DNA of 64,000 bases from SpSt-1165 sp964391725 (GCA_964391725.1 CAYMNB010000009.1:1-64000), one strand, 5' to 3'. Counted from the first letter of the stretch, positions 42,465-52,514 are shown. Notes: generated by a model not told the origin, from the letters alone. Program-made: numbers and translations.

Positions 42465-42541
42465 GCCCTCGTAGCTCAATAGGATAGAGCGCTTGCTTGC
42501 GGAGCAAAAGGTTGGGGATTCGAATTCCTCCGAGGGCGCCA
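42465..42541 (+). tRNA. tRNA-Arg, anticodon GCG
   Basis: A full cloverleaf with encoded CCA. The acceptor stem GCCCTCG pairs with CGAGGGC. The D arm is GCTC with GAGC and has A20, an arginine identity base. The anticodon loop TTGCGGA gives anticodon GCG at 42499-42501. The T arm has loop TTCGAAT. The discriminator is G. The first anticodon-stem pair is a C-A mismatch. It reads CGC and CGU. Confidence 0.96.
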
Positions 42542-42562
42542 TTCATTCATAAACAACAGTTG

Positions 42563-42592
42563 AAGAACCACCTGACAAGGGTGGTTCTTTCT
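42563..42592 (+). terminator. Terminator-like hairpin after tRNA-Arg
   Basis: A 10-bp perfect stem (AAGAACCACC with GGTGGTTCTT), a 7-nt loop and TCT after the stem, 21 bases after the tRNA. Confidence 0.7.
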
Positions 42593-42627
42593 GTGTAAAA
42601 ACTAAGTCTACGCCAGCAGGCATCTGG

Positions 42628-42692
42628 TATAATTGACTAGACAAGAAACGAACTCTAAATCCGTTTATTGGAATACCAGGCAACGTTGCCTG
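42628..42692 (+). promoter_or_regulatory. Promoter region with 16-bp perfect palindrome
   Basis: TATAAT at 42628-42633 with TG before it (extended -10). The palindrome CAGGCAACGTTGCCTG (42677-42692) lies in the leader, 35 bases before the ATG of the large HD-GYP gene. It is a candidate operator. Confidence 0.45.
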
Positions 42693-42726
42693 TTCACATC
42701 ATTTAACCCCGAACCCGGAACAACCT

Positions 42727-45700
42727 ATGGAAGAATCCCCAAAAAAACACGAGCTGGTGATGCTGATCAATCGGGGGCATCCAGCCAATCAGTTGTTTGA
42801 AGAAGCTACCATTGCCGAATTGGCAGCGCCTGTCTGGTTAGGCACGATTGTGGAAGCCCGCGCATATCTGGCGGAGCATCGCCCGGTGGCCGGCATTCTC
42901 CAGTTCCCCTTCGAAGGCGTGGAATGGGAAGATGTGATTGATTTAATTCAGAGTTATGCTGGCACCACCCGGTTGGCGGTATTGGCCGAGGATCTGGAAG
43001 TATCAAAGGCGGTAGCAGCGGTGAAGGCCGGTGCGGTAGATGTCCTGCTGCCTGACCAGTGGCACACCCTGGCAGAACAGCTGCCGCGATGGCTGGACCA
43101 ATCTGAGAAAATGCCGACAGAAGCCATGTATGCTGCCTTCGTGGAAGGCAGCCAGGAATTGACCTTTTTAAAGGATGAACAGCTGCGCTATCTGTTTGTT
43201 ACTGATAGTTATGCACGGTTACTCGGTAAACCTGTCCATGCGATCGTGGGACAATCGGACTTCGCGTTGATACCGCCGAAAGAAGCCGCCATGTACTGTG
43301 CCTCAGACAGAGAAGCACTCAACAGTCAGCGTATGATAGCTATGAAGGAACACTGGGGCAGAGATTTGTATGAAGTGCGCAAATTCCCCGTGTGTCTTTC
43401 TGATGGCACAACTGGTGTGGGTGGGTTTGTACGTAATCTCAGCACGTTTGACACAATTACAGAAGAGGCCAATCTTTCGCTGCAGCGTTTGGAAAGCCTG
43501 GTAGAGATTTTAGATCAAAAAACAGATACGATTCAAGAGCTGCTCGATCATAGTTTGAACGAATTGATCGAACTGACTGGCAGTAAGTTTGGTTATATCT
43601 TTTTTTACAACGAGGAAGCACAGCAATTTATCCTGAACACCTGGTCAAAGGGTGTGACGCAGGAATGTACGGTGGCAGAACAACAGCAGGTGTATGACCT
43701 GGCAAAAACCGGCATTTGGGGAGAAGCGGTGCGTCAGCGTAAGATCATCATCGTGAATGATTTCCGGGCTGATAATCCATTCAAAAAGGGCTATCCAGAA
43801 GGGCATGTCGCCCTGCACAGCTTCATGACCGTGCCGCTGTTTGACGGTGACCAAATTGTGGCGGTGGTGGGGCTGGCAAACAAGGCCGGTGAGTATACCC
43901 GCGCGGATGAGCTGCAGGTCAGTTTGTTGATGGATTCGGTGTGGAAGGTGGTGGCGCAGCGCCGCACGGCTGAAGAGTATGCACGACTGTCAGAGCGAAT
44001 GAAGCATTATATCGAATCCAGCACCGTGGTTTTGTTTGGTTTCGAGTTCACTCAAGAAGGTGCTCTATTGCGCTGGAGCAGCGACAATGTCGCGCGTTAC
44101 CTGGGATATTCGGTTGATGAAATCGATGATCCCGATTTGTGGCAGGCGAATGTGCTGGATGAAGGGGTTCCCAACCTGCAAAACATTGCCGAATGGCAGG
44201 AGCAAGTTTCCGACCAGGTTGTGCGTGAATACCGTTTTCGGCACAAGGACGGGCATGCCATTTGGGTGCAGGAAGATATCCGCATTTTGCGTGACGAAAG
44301 TGGCAAGCCAAAGGAAGCCATCAGCGCCTGGACGGACATCACCGAGCGCAAGCAAGTTGAGAGAGAGTTGCGTGCGCAGAAAGAACTGCGGGACAAAATT
44401 TTTGACCTGCTGCCGATTGGCTTGTGGTTTGCGGATGAAAACGGTGCTTTGCTGCGCGGCAACCCGATGGGCGTGAAGATCTGGGGCGCGGAGCCGTTGG
44501 TGCCTCCGCAAGAGTATGGCGTGTTTAAAGCGCGGCGGCTCCCCTCCGGCGAAGAAATCGCGCCGGAAGATTGGGCGCTGGCGCATAGCATCCGTGAGGG
44601 CATAACCATTGCAGATGAGCTGCTGGAAATTGACGCGTTTGATGGCGAGAAACGGGTCATTTATAACTACACAGCCCCTATCAAAGACGATGACGATAAG
44701 GTCACTGGTGCGATTGTGATGAATCGCGATATCACCCAGCAATACCGCGTAGAACAGGCGCTGCGGGAGAGCGAAAACAAATTCCGCGCACTGTTTCAGA
44801 ACAATCACGCCATCATGTTGGTCATCGACCCGGCTGACAGCAAGATCATCGATGCCAATCCGGCTGCCAGCCGCTATTACGGCTGGTCTATAGAAGAGTT
44901 ATGCCAAAAGCATGTTCAAGAAATCAGTGCACTCACCGCTGAAGAAGTGCAGGCAGAGATGCAAAGAGCGCTGAGCGAAGAATGCTCGTTCTTTAAAGTC
45001 AAACACCGGCTTGCCAGCGGTGAGGTTCGTAATGTGGATATTTTCAGTGGTCCGGTAGAATTTGAGGGCAGGAAACTGCTATATTCCATCATCCATGATG
45101 TAACCGAGCGGGTGAAGGCACAGGCGCAAACCAGGCGCTATTTACAACGGCAGGAGACTCTTATTCGGCTGGGTAGGGCGTTGAGCAGCACCCTTGATCT
45201 CGATATGGTCTATCGCACTGTGCGCCGTTTTGTGTTGGAAGAAATCCCGGTAGAAAATTTTGCCATCGCCCTCTATGATGCTGCCCAGGCCTCCATCCGT
45301 TTTCAATATGTATATGCTGACGGGCAGCACCTGGATGTAACTGAGATTCCGGCGATGGCGTATGACCCGCACAATTCTTTGTTCAAACGATCTCAGGCGA
45401 TTGCCGCACGTGAGGCAGTTGTTGTGGATGGGCACGTCGCAAATGTGGGGGCAAAGGGCGAGAAACTGTTTAAGAACGATCTTGTGCCACCTCAATCGGC
45501 GCTGTATGTGCCGATGGTGAGTGAAGGCGAACCAATCGGGCTGATTGATCTGCAATCCTACCAGCCGAACGCGTTTTCAGCCAGCGATGTCGAGTGGTTG
45601 GGGGTGGTTGCCAACCAGGTTAGTATGGCGATCAAGAATGCGCAGTTGTATGACCAGATCCGCAGCCGGCTGACACAGTTGAATGGTCTGCGCGACATTG

Positions 45701-46755
45701 ACAGTTTCATCACCGGCCACCTTCCCCTCGACCAGATCCTGAAGAGTATTTTGGATCTGGTGCAATTCCAAGTAGAGGTGGATGCCGCCGATATCTTGAT
45801 ACTTGAAGAGGGAAGCAACCAGCTGCGTTCAGCTGCCGCTTTCGGCTTCACGCAGGAGACGATTGAAAAGGTTGTTTTGGCGGCGGATCAGAGTTATGCC
45901 GGGGAGGTGCTGCGCACGCAGAAGCCGGTGACTTTTGTCAGGCACGAAGCGGATGCCTATGTATTGGATCAATGGCTTGTCTGGCAGCAGGAGCAATTCA
46001 GGGCTTATATCGGGGTTCCACTGATGATCAACCGTGACGTCAAAGGGGTGTTGGAGGTATTCAGGCATGAACCAGTTTTGCTGGATGCCCAAAGCCAGCA
46101 CTTTTTGGAGACTCTGGCGGGTCAGGCGGCGATCGCCATTGAACAGCGTGAATTGTTCGACGGCCTGCAGCACTCGAACGAGGAACTGAGGCAGGCGTAT
46201 GATGCCACCATCGAAGGCTGGTCGCGGGCGATGGATCTGCGCGATCGTGAGACCGAGGGGCATACCCAACGGGTGACGGTATTGACCTGCCGTATTGCCC
46301 AAGAACATTTCCATTTTGATGACGAAGCTTTGTTGTGGATGCGGCGCGGCGCACTGCTGCACGACATCGGCAAGTTGGGCGTGCCTGACAATATCTTGCT
46401 GAAGGAAGGCGCGTTGACCCTGGAAGAATGGGTGATCATGAAAACCCACCCGCACATGGCGTATGAGATGATCAAATCTATTGATTACCTGCAGAACGCC
46501 GTTGATATCCCCCATTTCCATCATGAAAAATGGGATGGCAGCGGTTATCCGCACGGGTTAATGGGCGAGTCAATCCCATTGCCAGCGCGCATTTTCGCCG
46601 TTGTGGATGTGTGGGACGCGCTGACCAGTGACCGGCCTTATCGTAAAGCATGGCGCAAGGAAGAAGCCCTGCAGTACATCCGCGAGCAATCTGGCATTCA
46701 CTTTGACCCGGCGGTGGTGGAGGCTTTCTTCGCAGCCCTGACACAACTGCCTTAG
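42727..46755 (+). CDS. Large REC-like/PAS/GAF/HD-GYP sensor protein
   Basis: A 1,342-residue soluble signalling protein with no membrane helix. Approximate order: receiver-like (1-125), PAS (130-235), GAF (245-415), PAS (420-545), PAS (550-690), PAS (690-805), GAF (815-985), GAF (1000-1150), HD-GYP (1160-1340). The HD-GYP site is intact: HDIGK and HHEKWDGSGYPHG. The output is cyclic di-GMP hydrolysis; three or four PAS and three GAF units imply many inputs (redox, ligands, cyclic nucleotides). Its HD-GYP domain is closely similar to that of 9575-11551, so the two are paralogues. No ribosome site is obvious before the ATG. Boundaries are by eye. Confidence 0.9.
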   Translation: MEESPKKHELVMLINRGHPANQLFEEATIAELAAPVWLGTIVEARAYLAEHRPVAGILQFPFEGVEWEDVIDLIQSYAGTTRLAVLAEDLEVSKAVAAVKAGAVDVLLPDQWHTLAEQLPRWLDQSEKMPTEAMYAAFVEGSQELTFLKDEQLRYLFVTDSYARLLGKPVHAIVGQSDFALIPPKEAAMYCASDREALNSQRMIAMKEHWGRDLYEVRKFPVCLSDGTTGVGGFVRNLSTFDTITEEANLSLQRLESLVEILDQKTDTIQELLDHSLNELIELTGSKFGYIFFYNEEAQQFILNTWSKGVTQECTVAEQQQVYDLAKTGIWGEAVRQRKIIIVNDFRADNPFKKGYPEGHVALHSFMTVPLFDGDQIVAVVGLANKAGEYTRADELQVSLLMDSVWKVVAQRRTAEEYARLSERMKHYIESSTVVLFGFEFTQEGALLRWSSDNVARYLGYSVDEIDDPDLWQANVLDEGVPNLQNIAEWQEQVSDQVVREYRFRHKDGHAIWVQEDIRILRDESGKPKEAISAWTDITERKQVERELRAQKELRDKIFDLLPIGLWFADENGALLRGNPMGVKIWGAEPLVPPQEYGVFKARRLPSGEEIAPEDWALAHSIREGITIADELLEIDAFDGEKRVIYNYTAPIKDDDDKVTGAIVMNRDITQQYRVEQALRESENKFRALFQNNHAIMLVIDPADSKIIDANPAASRYYGWSIEELCQKHVQEISALTAEEVQAEMQRALSEECSFFKVKHRLASGEVRNVDIFSGPVEFEGRKLLYSIIHDVTERVKAQAQTRRYLQRQETLIRLGRALSSTLDLDMVYRTVRRFVLEEIPVENFAIALYDAAQASIRFQYVYADGQHLDVTEIPAMAYDPHNSLFKRSQAIAAREAVVVDGHVANVGAKGEKLFKNDLVPPQSALYVPMVSEGEPIGLIDLQSYQPNAFSASDVEWLGVVANQVSMAIKNAQLYDQIRSRLTQLNGLRDIDSFITGHLPLDQILKSILDLVQFQVEVDAADILILEEGSNQLRSAAAFGFTQETIEKVVLAADQSYAGEVLRTQKPVTFVRHEADAYVLDQWLVWQQEQFRAYIGVPLMINRDVKGVLEVFRHEPVLLDAQSQHFLETLAGQAAIAIEQRELFDGLQHSNEELRQAYDATIEGWSRAMDLRDRETEGHTQRVTVLTCRIAQEHFHFDDEALLWMRRGALLHDIGKLGVPDNILLKEGALTLEEWVIMKTHPHMAYEMIKSIDYLQNAVDIPHFHHEKWDGSGYPHGLMGESIPLPARIFAVVDVWDALTSDRPYRKAWRKEEALQYIREQSGIHFDPAVVEAFFAALTQLP

Positions 46756-46803
46756 TCTTTGATCAGACAACAGACAAAATCTCACGCTTGACACGAGAAG
46801 GGG

Positions 46804-46809
46804 TATAAT
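46804..46809 (+). promoter_or_regulatory. -10 box ahead of typA
   Basis: TATAAT 34 bases before the ATG. TTGACA lies upstream but only 10 bp away, too close to be its -35. So only the -10 is supported. Confidence 0.35.
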
Positions 46810-46843
46810 TGTGCGGCTGATTGGTATGAATGAAAGGTAACTT

Positions 46844-48703
46844 ATGGGTGCGTTGGTGAAACAAACGCAATTTCGAAATATCGCCATTATCGCGCATGTG
46901 GATCATGGCAAAACCACGCTGGTCGACAGCATGTTGAAGCAGGCGAAAATTTTCCGCGAAAACCAGCAGGTGGCGGAACGGGTGATGGATTCTAATGACC
47001 TGGAACGTGAGCGGGGCATTACGATTTTGGCGAAGAACACCGCTATCATCATCCCTGACCCGCACAGCGGTGAACTGGTCAAGATCAATATCGTGGATAC
47101 GCCCGGCCATGCCGATTTCGGTGGTGAGGTCGAACGCATCATGAACATGGTTGATGGCGTGCTGCTGCTGGTGGATGCCGCTGAGGGGCCCAAACCGCAG
47201 ACGCGCTTTGTCTTGAAGCAAGCCATCTCCAAGAATCTGCCGGCGATTGTTTTGATCAACAAGATGGACCGGCGTGAAGCACTGCCGGACCGCGCGCTGG
47301 ACTTGACTTTTGATTTGTTCATCGAACTGGGCGCGAATGACGGTATGGCGGAATTCCCCATCATCTACTGCAACGCCATCACAGGCCAGGCGGGTTATGG
47401 GCATGAGCTCTCGCCCAACCTGCAGCCTCTGTTCGAAACCATCCTTAGCCATATCCCCGCGCCTGACGTGGACGTGGAAGGGCCGCTGCAACTGCTGGTG
47501 ACCAACTTGGGGTATGACGAATACCGTGGGTCGACTGCGGTGGGGCGCATTCATCGCGGGGTGATCAAACAAGGGCAGACCCTGGCGCGTATTCAACGCG
47601 ATGGTTCGCTGCTGTATGACCAGGCGAAATACGTGTTTGTGTTCTATGGATTAGAAAAACAGCCGGTGGAGATGGCCCAGGCGGGTGAAATCGTGACCAT
47701 CGCCGGGCTGGAGAATATCGCCATTGGTGAAACCTTGGCAGACCCTGAACAGCCGGAAGCATTGCCGGTGATCGAAGTAGAAGCCCCGACCGTGCGCATG
47801 ACTTTTGGGGTGAATACTTCGCCCTTTGCAGGGCGTGACGGCAGCCGCGGCACATCGCGCAATATCCGCGACCGCCTGATGCAAGAGCTGCGTACTAACA
47901 TTGCCTTGCGGGTGGAACCCACCGAAAGCGCGGAGCGGTTCTTGGTGTCAGGGCGCGGCGAGTTGCACCTGGGGATCTTGATCGAGACCATGCGGCGCGA
48001 GGGTTACGAGTTTGAGGTGTCACGGCCAGAAGCGATCGTGATCGAGAATGAACAGGGCGAGAAACTGGAACCATATGAAGAGGTGCATGTGGATGTGCCG
48101 GAGAGCGACGTGGGTGCGGTGGTCGAGATGTTGGGCAGCCGCCAGGGCGAAATGACCAACATGGCGCCCAATGCCGATGGCACCGTGCACATCATCTACC
48201 GCATACCTGTGCGCACGTTGTTGGGGTTCCGCTACTACTTCATGACCGCCACACGCGGCCTGGGCGTGTTGAACACCATCTTTGATGGTTATGATACCTT
48301 GCAAAGCGCGGTGCGCCATCAGCAATCACGTTCGATCGTGGCCTGGGAAACGGGTGTCGCCACCACTTTTGGTCTGCGCAATGCGGAAGAACGCGGTATG
48401 TTGTTCATTGATCCTGGCACCGAGGTGTATGAAGGCATGGTAGTAGGCGAGAATTCGCGCCCTGAAGACTTGACCGTGAATGTGTGCAAGAAACGCGCGC
48501 TGACCAACATGCGTCAATCAAACCGTGAAATTGTAGAGAGGCTGGCACGCAGGCGTGATATGAGCCTGGATGAAGCTATCGAATATCTTTCATCAGATGA
48601 ATTGCTCGAAGTAACGCCCAGTCACCTGCGCATCCGCAAGCGTATTTTGAAAACGGAAGAACGCGGCAAGAGCATCAAAAAGCAAAAGGAATTGCTGACG
48701 TAG
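46844..48703 (+). CDS. typA: Ribosome-associated GTPase TypA/BipA
   Basis: A 619-residue translational GTPase that binds the ribosome and supports large-subunit assembly and stress responses. The G motifs are complete: AHVDHGKTT (G1), RGITI (G2), DTPGH (G3) and NKMD (G4). Domains II, III and V follow, with GRGELHLGILIETMRREGYEF and the BipA-specific C terminus containing NVCKKRALTNMR. Length is near the family norm. AAAGGTAAC lies before the ATG. Confidence 0.97.
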   Translation: MGALVKQTQFRNIAIIAHVDHGKTTLVDSMLKQAKIFRENQQVAERVMDSNDLERERGITILAKNTAIIIPDPHSGELVKINIVDTPGHADFGGEVERIMNMVDGVLLLVDAAEGPKPQTRFVLKQAISKNLPAIVLINKMDRREALPDRALDLTFDLFIELGANDGMAEFPIIYCNAITGQAGYGHELSPNLQPLFETILSHIPAPDVDVEGPLQLLVTNLGYDEYRGSTAVGRIHRGVIKQGQTLARIQRDGSLLYDQAKYVFVFYGLEKQPVEMAQAGEIVTIAGLENIAIGETLADPEQPEALPVIEVEAPTVRMTFGVNTSPFAGRDGSRGTSRNIRDRLMQELRTNIALRVEPTESAERFLVSGRGELHLGILIETMRREGYEFEVSRPEAIVIENEQGEKLEPYEEVHVDVPESDVGAVVEMLGSRQGEMTNMAPNADGTVHIIYRIPVRTLLGFRYYFMTATRGLGVLNTIFDGYDTLQSAVRHQQSRSIVAWETGVATTFGLRNAEERGMLFIDPGTEVYEGMVVGENSRPEDLTVNVCKKRALTNMRQSNREIVERLARRRDMSLDEAIEYLSSDELLEVTPSHLRIRKRILKTEERGKSIKKQKELLT

Positions 48704-48898
48704 GCTTTCGCTCTACACCATTAAGTGCGCGCTGCCAACCTGATTGCAGATGACCATGCACTGCAAGAGACAAGAGATGACTTCTTTTTCTCTCATTTTT
48801 CAATTTTTCTACGAGCCAAGAGGGTGATAGAAACAGGTAAAATTGGTATGTCTGTGATAAGCAGAGCGAGCATTGGGAAAAAGGGATCGGCAGGGCGT

Positions 48899-49936
48899 AT
48901 GAGTAAAAAGAAGCGCATCATCATTCACATCGGCACCCACAAAACCGGCAGCACCACCATTCAAAACGGCTGCTGCGATAACCGCGAGCGCCTGCGCGCC
49001 AATGGCTGGCTGTTTCCTGTCACCGGCATGTACCTCTTCGGACAGCACAATATTGCCTGGGAGATGGCATCCGGGCACGTCCAGCCATGGAACTGGATCG
49101 GCGAATGGGTGCGTTACCGCCCCGAATGGGGCGGGATGGACCGTCTGCTGGCTGAAATTGAGACAGCCGGGGTTGAGACAGTCATCCTCAGCTCGGAAGA
49201 TTTTGACGGCTTGCAGACTGAACGGATTCAACGGCTGCACGAACGTCTGGCAGAGTTCGAAATTGACATTGTCGTTTACCTGCGGGAACAGGCTTCTTTG
49301 CTGCAATCAGCCTGGACACAGTTCGTCCGGTCTGGTTTTGTCACCATGCCCTTTCCCGCGTTTGTGGATGACATGCTGGCAGCACCAGCCGAACAGCAGC
49401 GCTACTTCGGTGCATATGACCGATTCTTACAGCCCTGGCGGGCGGTCTTTGGTGCTGAACATGTGCAGGTGCATTTTCTATCTCGTGATCTGTTCAATGA
49501 CAATATCTTCTATGATTTTCTGCGTACCTGTAGGGTGGAGAATGTGGAAGGGTATCAGGTGCCGGATGACCAGAATGTGTCCCCCGGGCTGAAAAGCCTG
49601 ACGCTGATCTGTTTACTCAACAAAAGTGTTGATTCGATGGAAAAGCGTTCTCAGGTAGCGCGGCTGGTGCAGGAATTTGCGAATCAACAGGGATGGAACG
49701 ATGCGAAGTTGAACTTGATCTCAGAAGAAATTTATCGCAAGGTGCACGCGCATTTTGTGGAAAGCAATGCCTGGATGGAGCGTCATTACCCCGGCTGGCA
49801 GGCGGTGGTAGAAAAATTCCAGCCCAAACCCCTCAGCCATTTTGACCTTTCCATCATGACTTCTGAGGAAATGCTGGCAGTCAGTCAGCATGTCTTGGCG
49901 CGGTTGTTCAACGACAATGTAACGCAGGGCTGGTAA
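48899..49936 (+). CDS. Sulfotransferase-like protein (PAPS loop)
   Basis: A protein of about 345 residues. The N-terminal IIIHIGTHKTGSTTIQ matches the 5'-phosphosulfate-binding loop of carbohydrate sulfotransferases, and VVYLREQASLLQSAWTQFV resembles the 3'-phosphate-binding region. An in-frame start at 48725 adds 58 low-similarity residues; the ATG at 48899 begins right at the fold and is preferred. It differs strongly from the sulfotransferase at 39894. The acceptor is unknown, with exopolysaccharide as one possibility. The 195 bases before it hold no convincing gene. Confidence 0.78.
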   Translation: MSKKKRIIIHIGTHKTGSTTIQNGCCDNRERLRANGWLFPVTGMYLFGQHNIAWEMASGHVQPWNWIGEWVRYRPEWGGMDRLLAEIETAGVETVILSSEDFDGLQTERIQRLHERLAEFEIDIVVYLREQASLLQSAWTQFVRSGFVTMPFPAFVDDMLAAPAEQQRYFGAYDRFLQPWRAVFGAEHVQVHFLSRDLFNDNIFYDFLRTCRVENVEGYQVPDDQNVSPGLKSLTLICLLNKSVDSMEKRSQVARLVQEFANQQGWNDAKLNLISEEIYRKVHAHFVESNAWMERHYPGWQAVVEKFQPKPLSHFDLSIMTSEEMLAVSQHVLARLFNDNVTQGW

Positions 49937-49961
49937 CCGTTTTTTCAACCAAGACCGCCCT

Positions 49962-49980
49962 TGTTTCTGCCTGAGAAACA
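49962..49980 (+). promoter_or_regulatory. Operator-like inverted repeat upstream of GH31 gene
   Basis: TGTTTCT and AGAAACA separated by 5 bp, 55 bases before the GH31 start. Its form resembles LacI-family operators. Confidence 0.35.
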
Positions 49981-50034
49981 TGTCAAAATGGTGGCAGAAA
50001 AACTCACTGACAGAAAGATAAAACAGGAGGCATG

Positions 50035-52353
50035 ATGAAATTCTCTGCAGGTTATTGGCAGATGCGCGCAGGGGTTGAGCCCCATTATGCGGTGCAGGTG
50101 GTGGATACCAGGGTCGAAGCAGACTGCTTGACCGTGTATGCCCCCAGCCGGCGCATCCGGCACCGCGGCGACACCCTCAACATTGCCTTGCTGACGGTGG
50201 AGTATTCGTCGCCGATGGCAAATGTCATTCGTGTGCGGGCTTATCATCATGATGGGGGCGTTGACCCGGGGGTGCATTTCCAGCTGTTTGAAGAGCAAGG
50301 CAACACAGTGTCAGTCGATGAGGACGACACTGCCGCCTGGCTGACCAGCGGGGACCTTACCGTGCGGGTTGACAAGGGCAATGATTTCCGTGTTTCGTTT
50401 TTGGCGGAGGATAAGCCCCTGACCTACAGCGGTTGGCGCGGGTTGGCTTACCTTACAGCGGACGGCGAGGCCTACATGCGCGAGCAACTGGGCTTGGATG
50501 TGGGCGAATGTACCTATGGGTTGGGAGAGCGCTTCACGCCTTTTGTTAAAAACGGACAGGTGATCGATATGTGGAATGAAGACGGCGGCACCAGTAGCGA
50601 GATCGCTTACAAGAACATTCCCTTTTATTTGACCAACCGCGGTTATGGGGTGTTTGTCAACCACCCCGAAAAGGTGTCCTTTGAGGTCGCTTCGGAAGAT
50701 GTGGAGCGGGTGCAGTTCAGCGTGCCTGGCGAGGTGATCGAGTATTTCGTGATCTATGGCCCTGCCCCAAAACAGATTCTGGAGCGTTACACGGCATTGA
50801 CCGGACGTCCCGCGCTGCCGCCAGCCTGGTCGTTCGGCTTGTGGCTGACCACGTCGTTCACCACGCAGTATGACGAGGAGACCGTGACCTCCTTCATTGA
50901 AGGCATGGCGTCACGCGATCTCCCCTTACATGTCTTTCATTACGACTGTTTCTGGATGAAGGAATTCCAGTGGTGTGATTTTGAATGGGACAATCGTGTG
51001 TTTCCTGACCCACAAGGCATGTTGGCACGCCTGAAAGAACGCGGATTGCACATCTGTGTGTGGGTCAACCCCTATATCGCGCAAAAATCGGCACTGTTCG
51101 AGGAAGGCAAGCAACATGGCTACCTGCTCAAGCGGTCGGATGGTTCGGTGTGGCAGTGCGATCTATGGCAGGCGGGCATGGGACTGGTGGACTTCACCAA
51201 TCCGGCAGCGCGCGCCTGGTATGCGGACAAACTGCGCACGCTGGTGGAAATGGGCGTGGATTGTTTTAAGACCGATTTCGGCGAACGCATTCCCACCGAC
51301 GTGGCCTATCATAACGGCGCTGACCCCGTGCGCATGCACAATTACTACAGTTTCCTCTATAATCAGACCGTTTTTGAATTGCTGGAAGAAACACTTGGCA
51401 AAGGGCAGGGGGTCTTATTCGCACGCAGCGCCACTGCGGGTGGTCAGCAGTTCCCGGTGCATTGGGGCGGTGACAGCACTGCCAGTTTTATCTCGATGGC
51501 GGAAACTTTGCGGGCAGGCCTGTCTCTGGGGTTGTCGGGGTTCGGCTTTTGGAGCCATGACATCGGCGGATTTGAGCAGACCGCCCCGGCAGAAGTGTAC
51601 AAACGGTGGTGCGCGTTCGGACTGCTGAGTTCACACTCGCGTCTGCACGGCTCCACCTCCTACCGCGTGCCATGGCTGTATGATGAAGAAGCGGTGGACG
51701 TATTGCGGCATTTCACCCGGTTAAAATGCCGCCTGATGCCCTATCTGTATGGCGCCGCGGTGGAAGCCCATCAATCGGGAACACCCATGCTGCGGGCGAT
51801 GATCATGGAGTTTCCCGATGATCCTGCCTGCGATACCCTTGACCGACAGTATATGTTGGGTGCAGACCTGCTGGTAGCGCCGGTCTTCCATGCCGGCGGC
51901 GAAGTGGGGTATTACCTGCCGGAAGAAACCTGGGGAGATCTACTTGGCGGAGAACTGGTCGAAGGCGGACGCTGGCTCAAAGCACAGCATGATGTCTTTT
52001 CGCTGCCGCTGCTGGTGCGGCCAAATGCCGTCATCCCTATGGGCAATAACGACGACCGCCCGGATTATGATTATGCTGATGGAGTCACGCTGAACCTGTA
52101 TCATTTTGATGATGGCACAGAACAGATGGTAAACATCCCCGCGATGGACGGTACCCTGGCAGCTCGTTTTGTCGTACAACGAGCCGGGTCGCGGATCACA
52201 GTTTCTGTGGCGGAGGGCAAGGCGAGCCATTGGTCGGTCGCCCTGCATGGCAGCCTTCGCGTGAAGCAGGCTGACGGAGGCGTTATTGACGGTGATGGAA
52301 GTGTGCTGCAGGCAACAGGCGATCAGATGTTTATTGAACTTGCCGAAGGGTAA
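50035..52353 (+). CDS. yicI: GH31 alpha-xylosidase, YicI type
   Basis: A 772-residue family 31 glycoside hydrolase, close to E. coli YicI, which removes alpha-xylosyl groups from xyloglucan oligosaccharides in the cytoplasm. The nucleophile is the Asp in FKTDFGE, the acid/base is the Asp in HWGGDS, and LSGFGFWSHDIGGFE follows. The N-terminal beta domain and C-terminal beta sandwich are present, and no signal peptide is seen. AGGAGG is best spaced to the second ATG (50035). It heads a carbohydrate region; specificity for xylosides is inferred by resemblance. Confidence 0.95.
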   Translation: MKFSAGYWQMRAGVEPHYAVQVVDTRVEADCLTVYAPSRRIRHRGDTLNIALLTVEYSSPMANVIRVRAYHHDGGVDPGVHFQLFEEQGNTVSVDEDDTAAWLTSGDLTVRVDKGNDFRVSFLAEDKPLTYSGWRGLAYLTADGEAYMREQLGLDVGECTYGLGERFTPFVKNGQVIDMWNEDGGTSSEIAYKNIPFYLTNRGYGVFVNHPEKVSFEVASEDVERVQFSVPGEVIEYFVIYGPAPKQILERYTALTGRPALPPAWSFGLWLTTSFTTQYDEETVTSFIEGMASRDLPLHVFHYDCFWMKEFQWCDFEWDNRVFPDPQGMLARLKERGLHICVWVNPYIAQKSALFEEGKQHGYLLKRSDGSVWQCDLWQAGMGLVDFTNPAARAWYADKLRTLVEMGVDCFKTDFGERIPTDVAYHNGADPVRMHNYYSFLYNQTVFELLEETLGKGQGVLFARSATAGGQQFPVHWGGDSTASFISMAETLRAGLSLGLSGFGFWSHDIGGFEQTAPAEVYKRWCAFGLLSSHSRLHGSTSYRVPWLYDEEAVDVLRHFTRLKCRLMPYLYGAAVEAHQSGTPMLRAMIMEFPDDPACDTLDRQYMLGADLLVAPVFHAGGEVGYYLPEETWGDLLGGELVEGGRWLKAQHDVFSLPLLVRPNAVIPMGNNDDRPDYDYADGVTLNLYHFDDGTEQMVNIPAMDGTLAARFVVQRAGSRITVSVAEGKASHWSVALHGSLRVKQADGGVIDGDGSVLQATGDQMFIELAEG

Positions 52354-52514
52354 AATCTGACGTACTCAACCTACTCTCATTCTCATGCACCGGGGATCAC
52401 GCGCTGGTGGTTCATCCGCAGGTTTGCTGGCAATTCATTGACCATCATGCATGTACCTGTGATCATCGGGGCGGTGCTGGAAGGGCCAAGGCGGATGATT
52501 CGCGCAGTTCCCTT

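Noticed and set aside
46790..46809. TTGACA followed by TATAAT before typA as a complete promoter
   Set aside because: Only 10 bp separate the two boxes, far from the required 16-18 bp.
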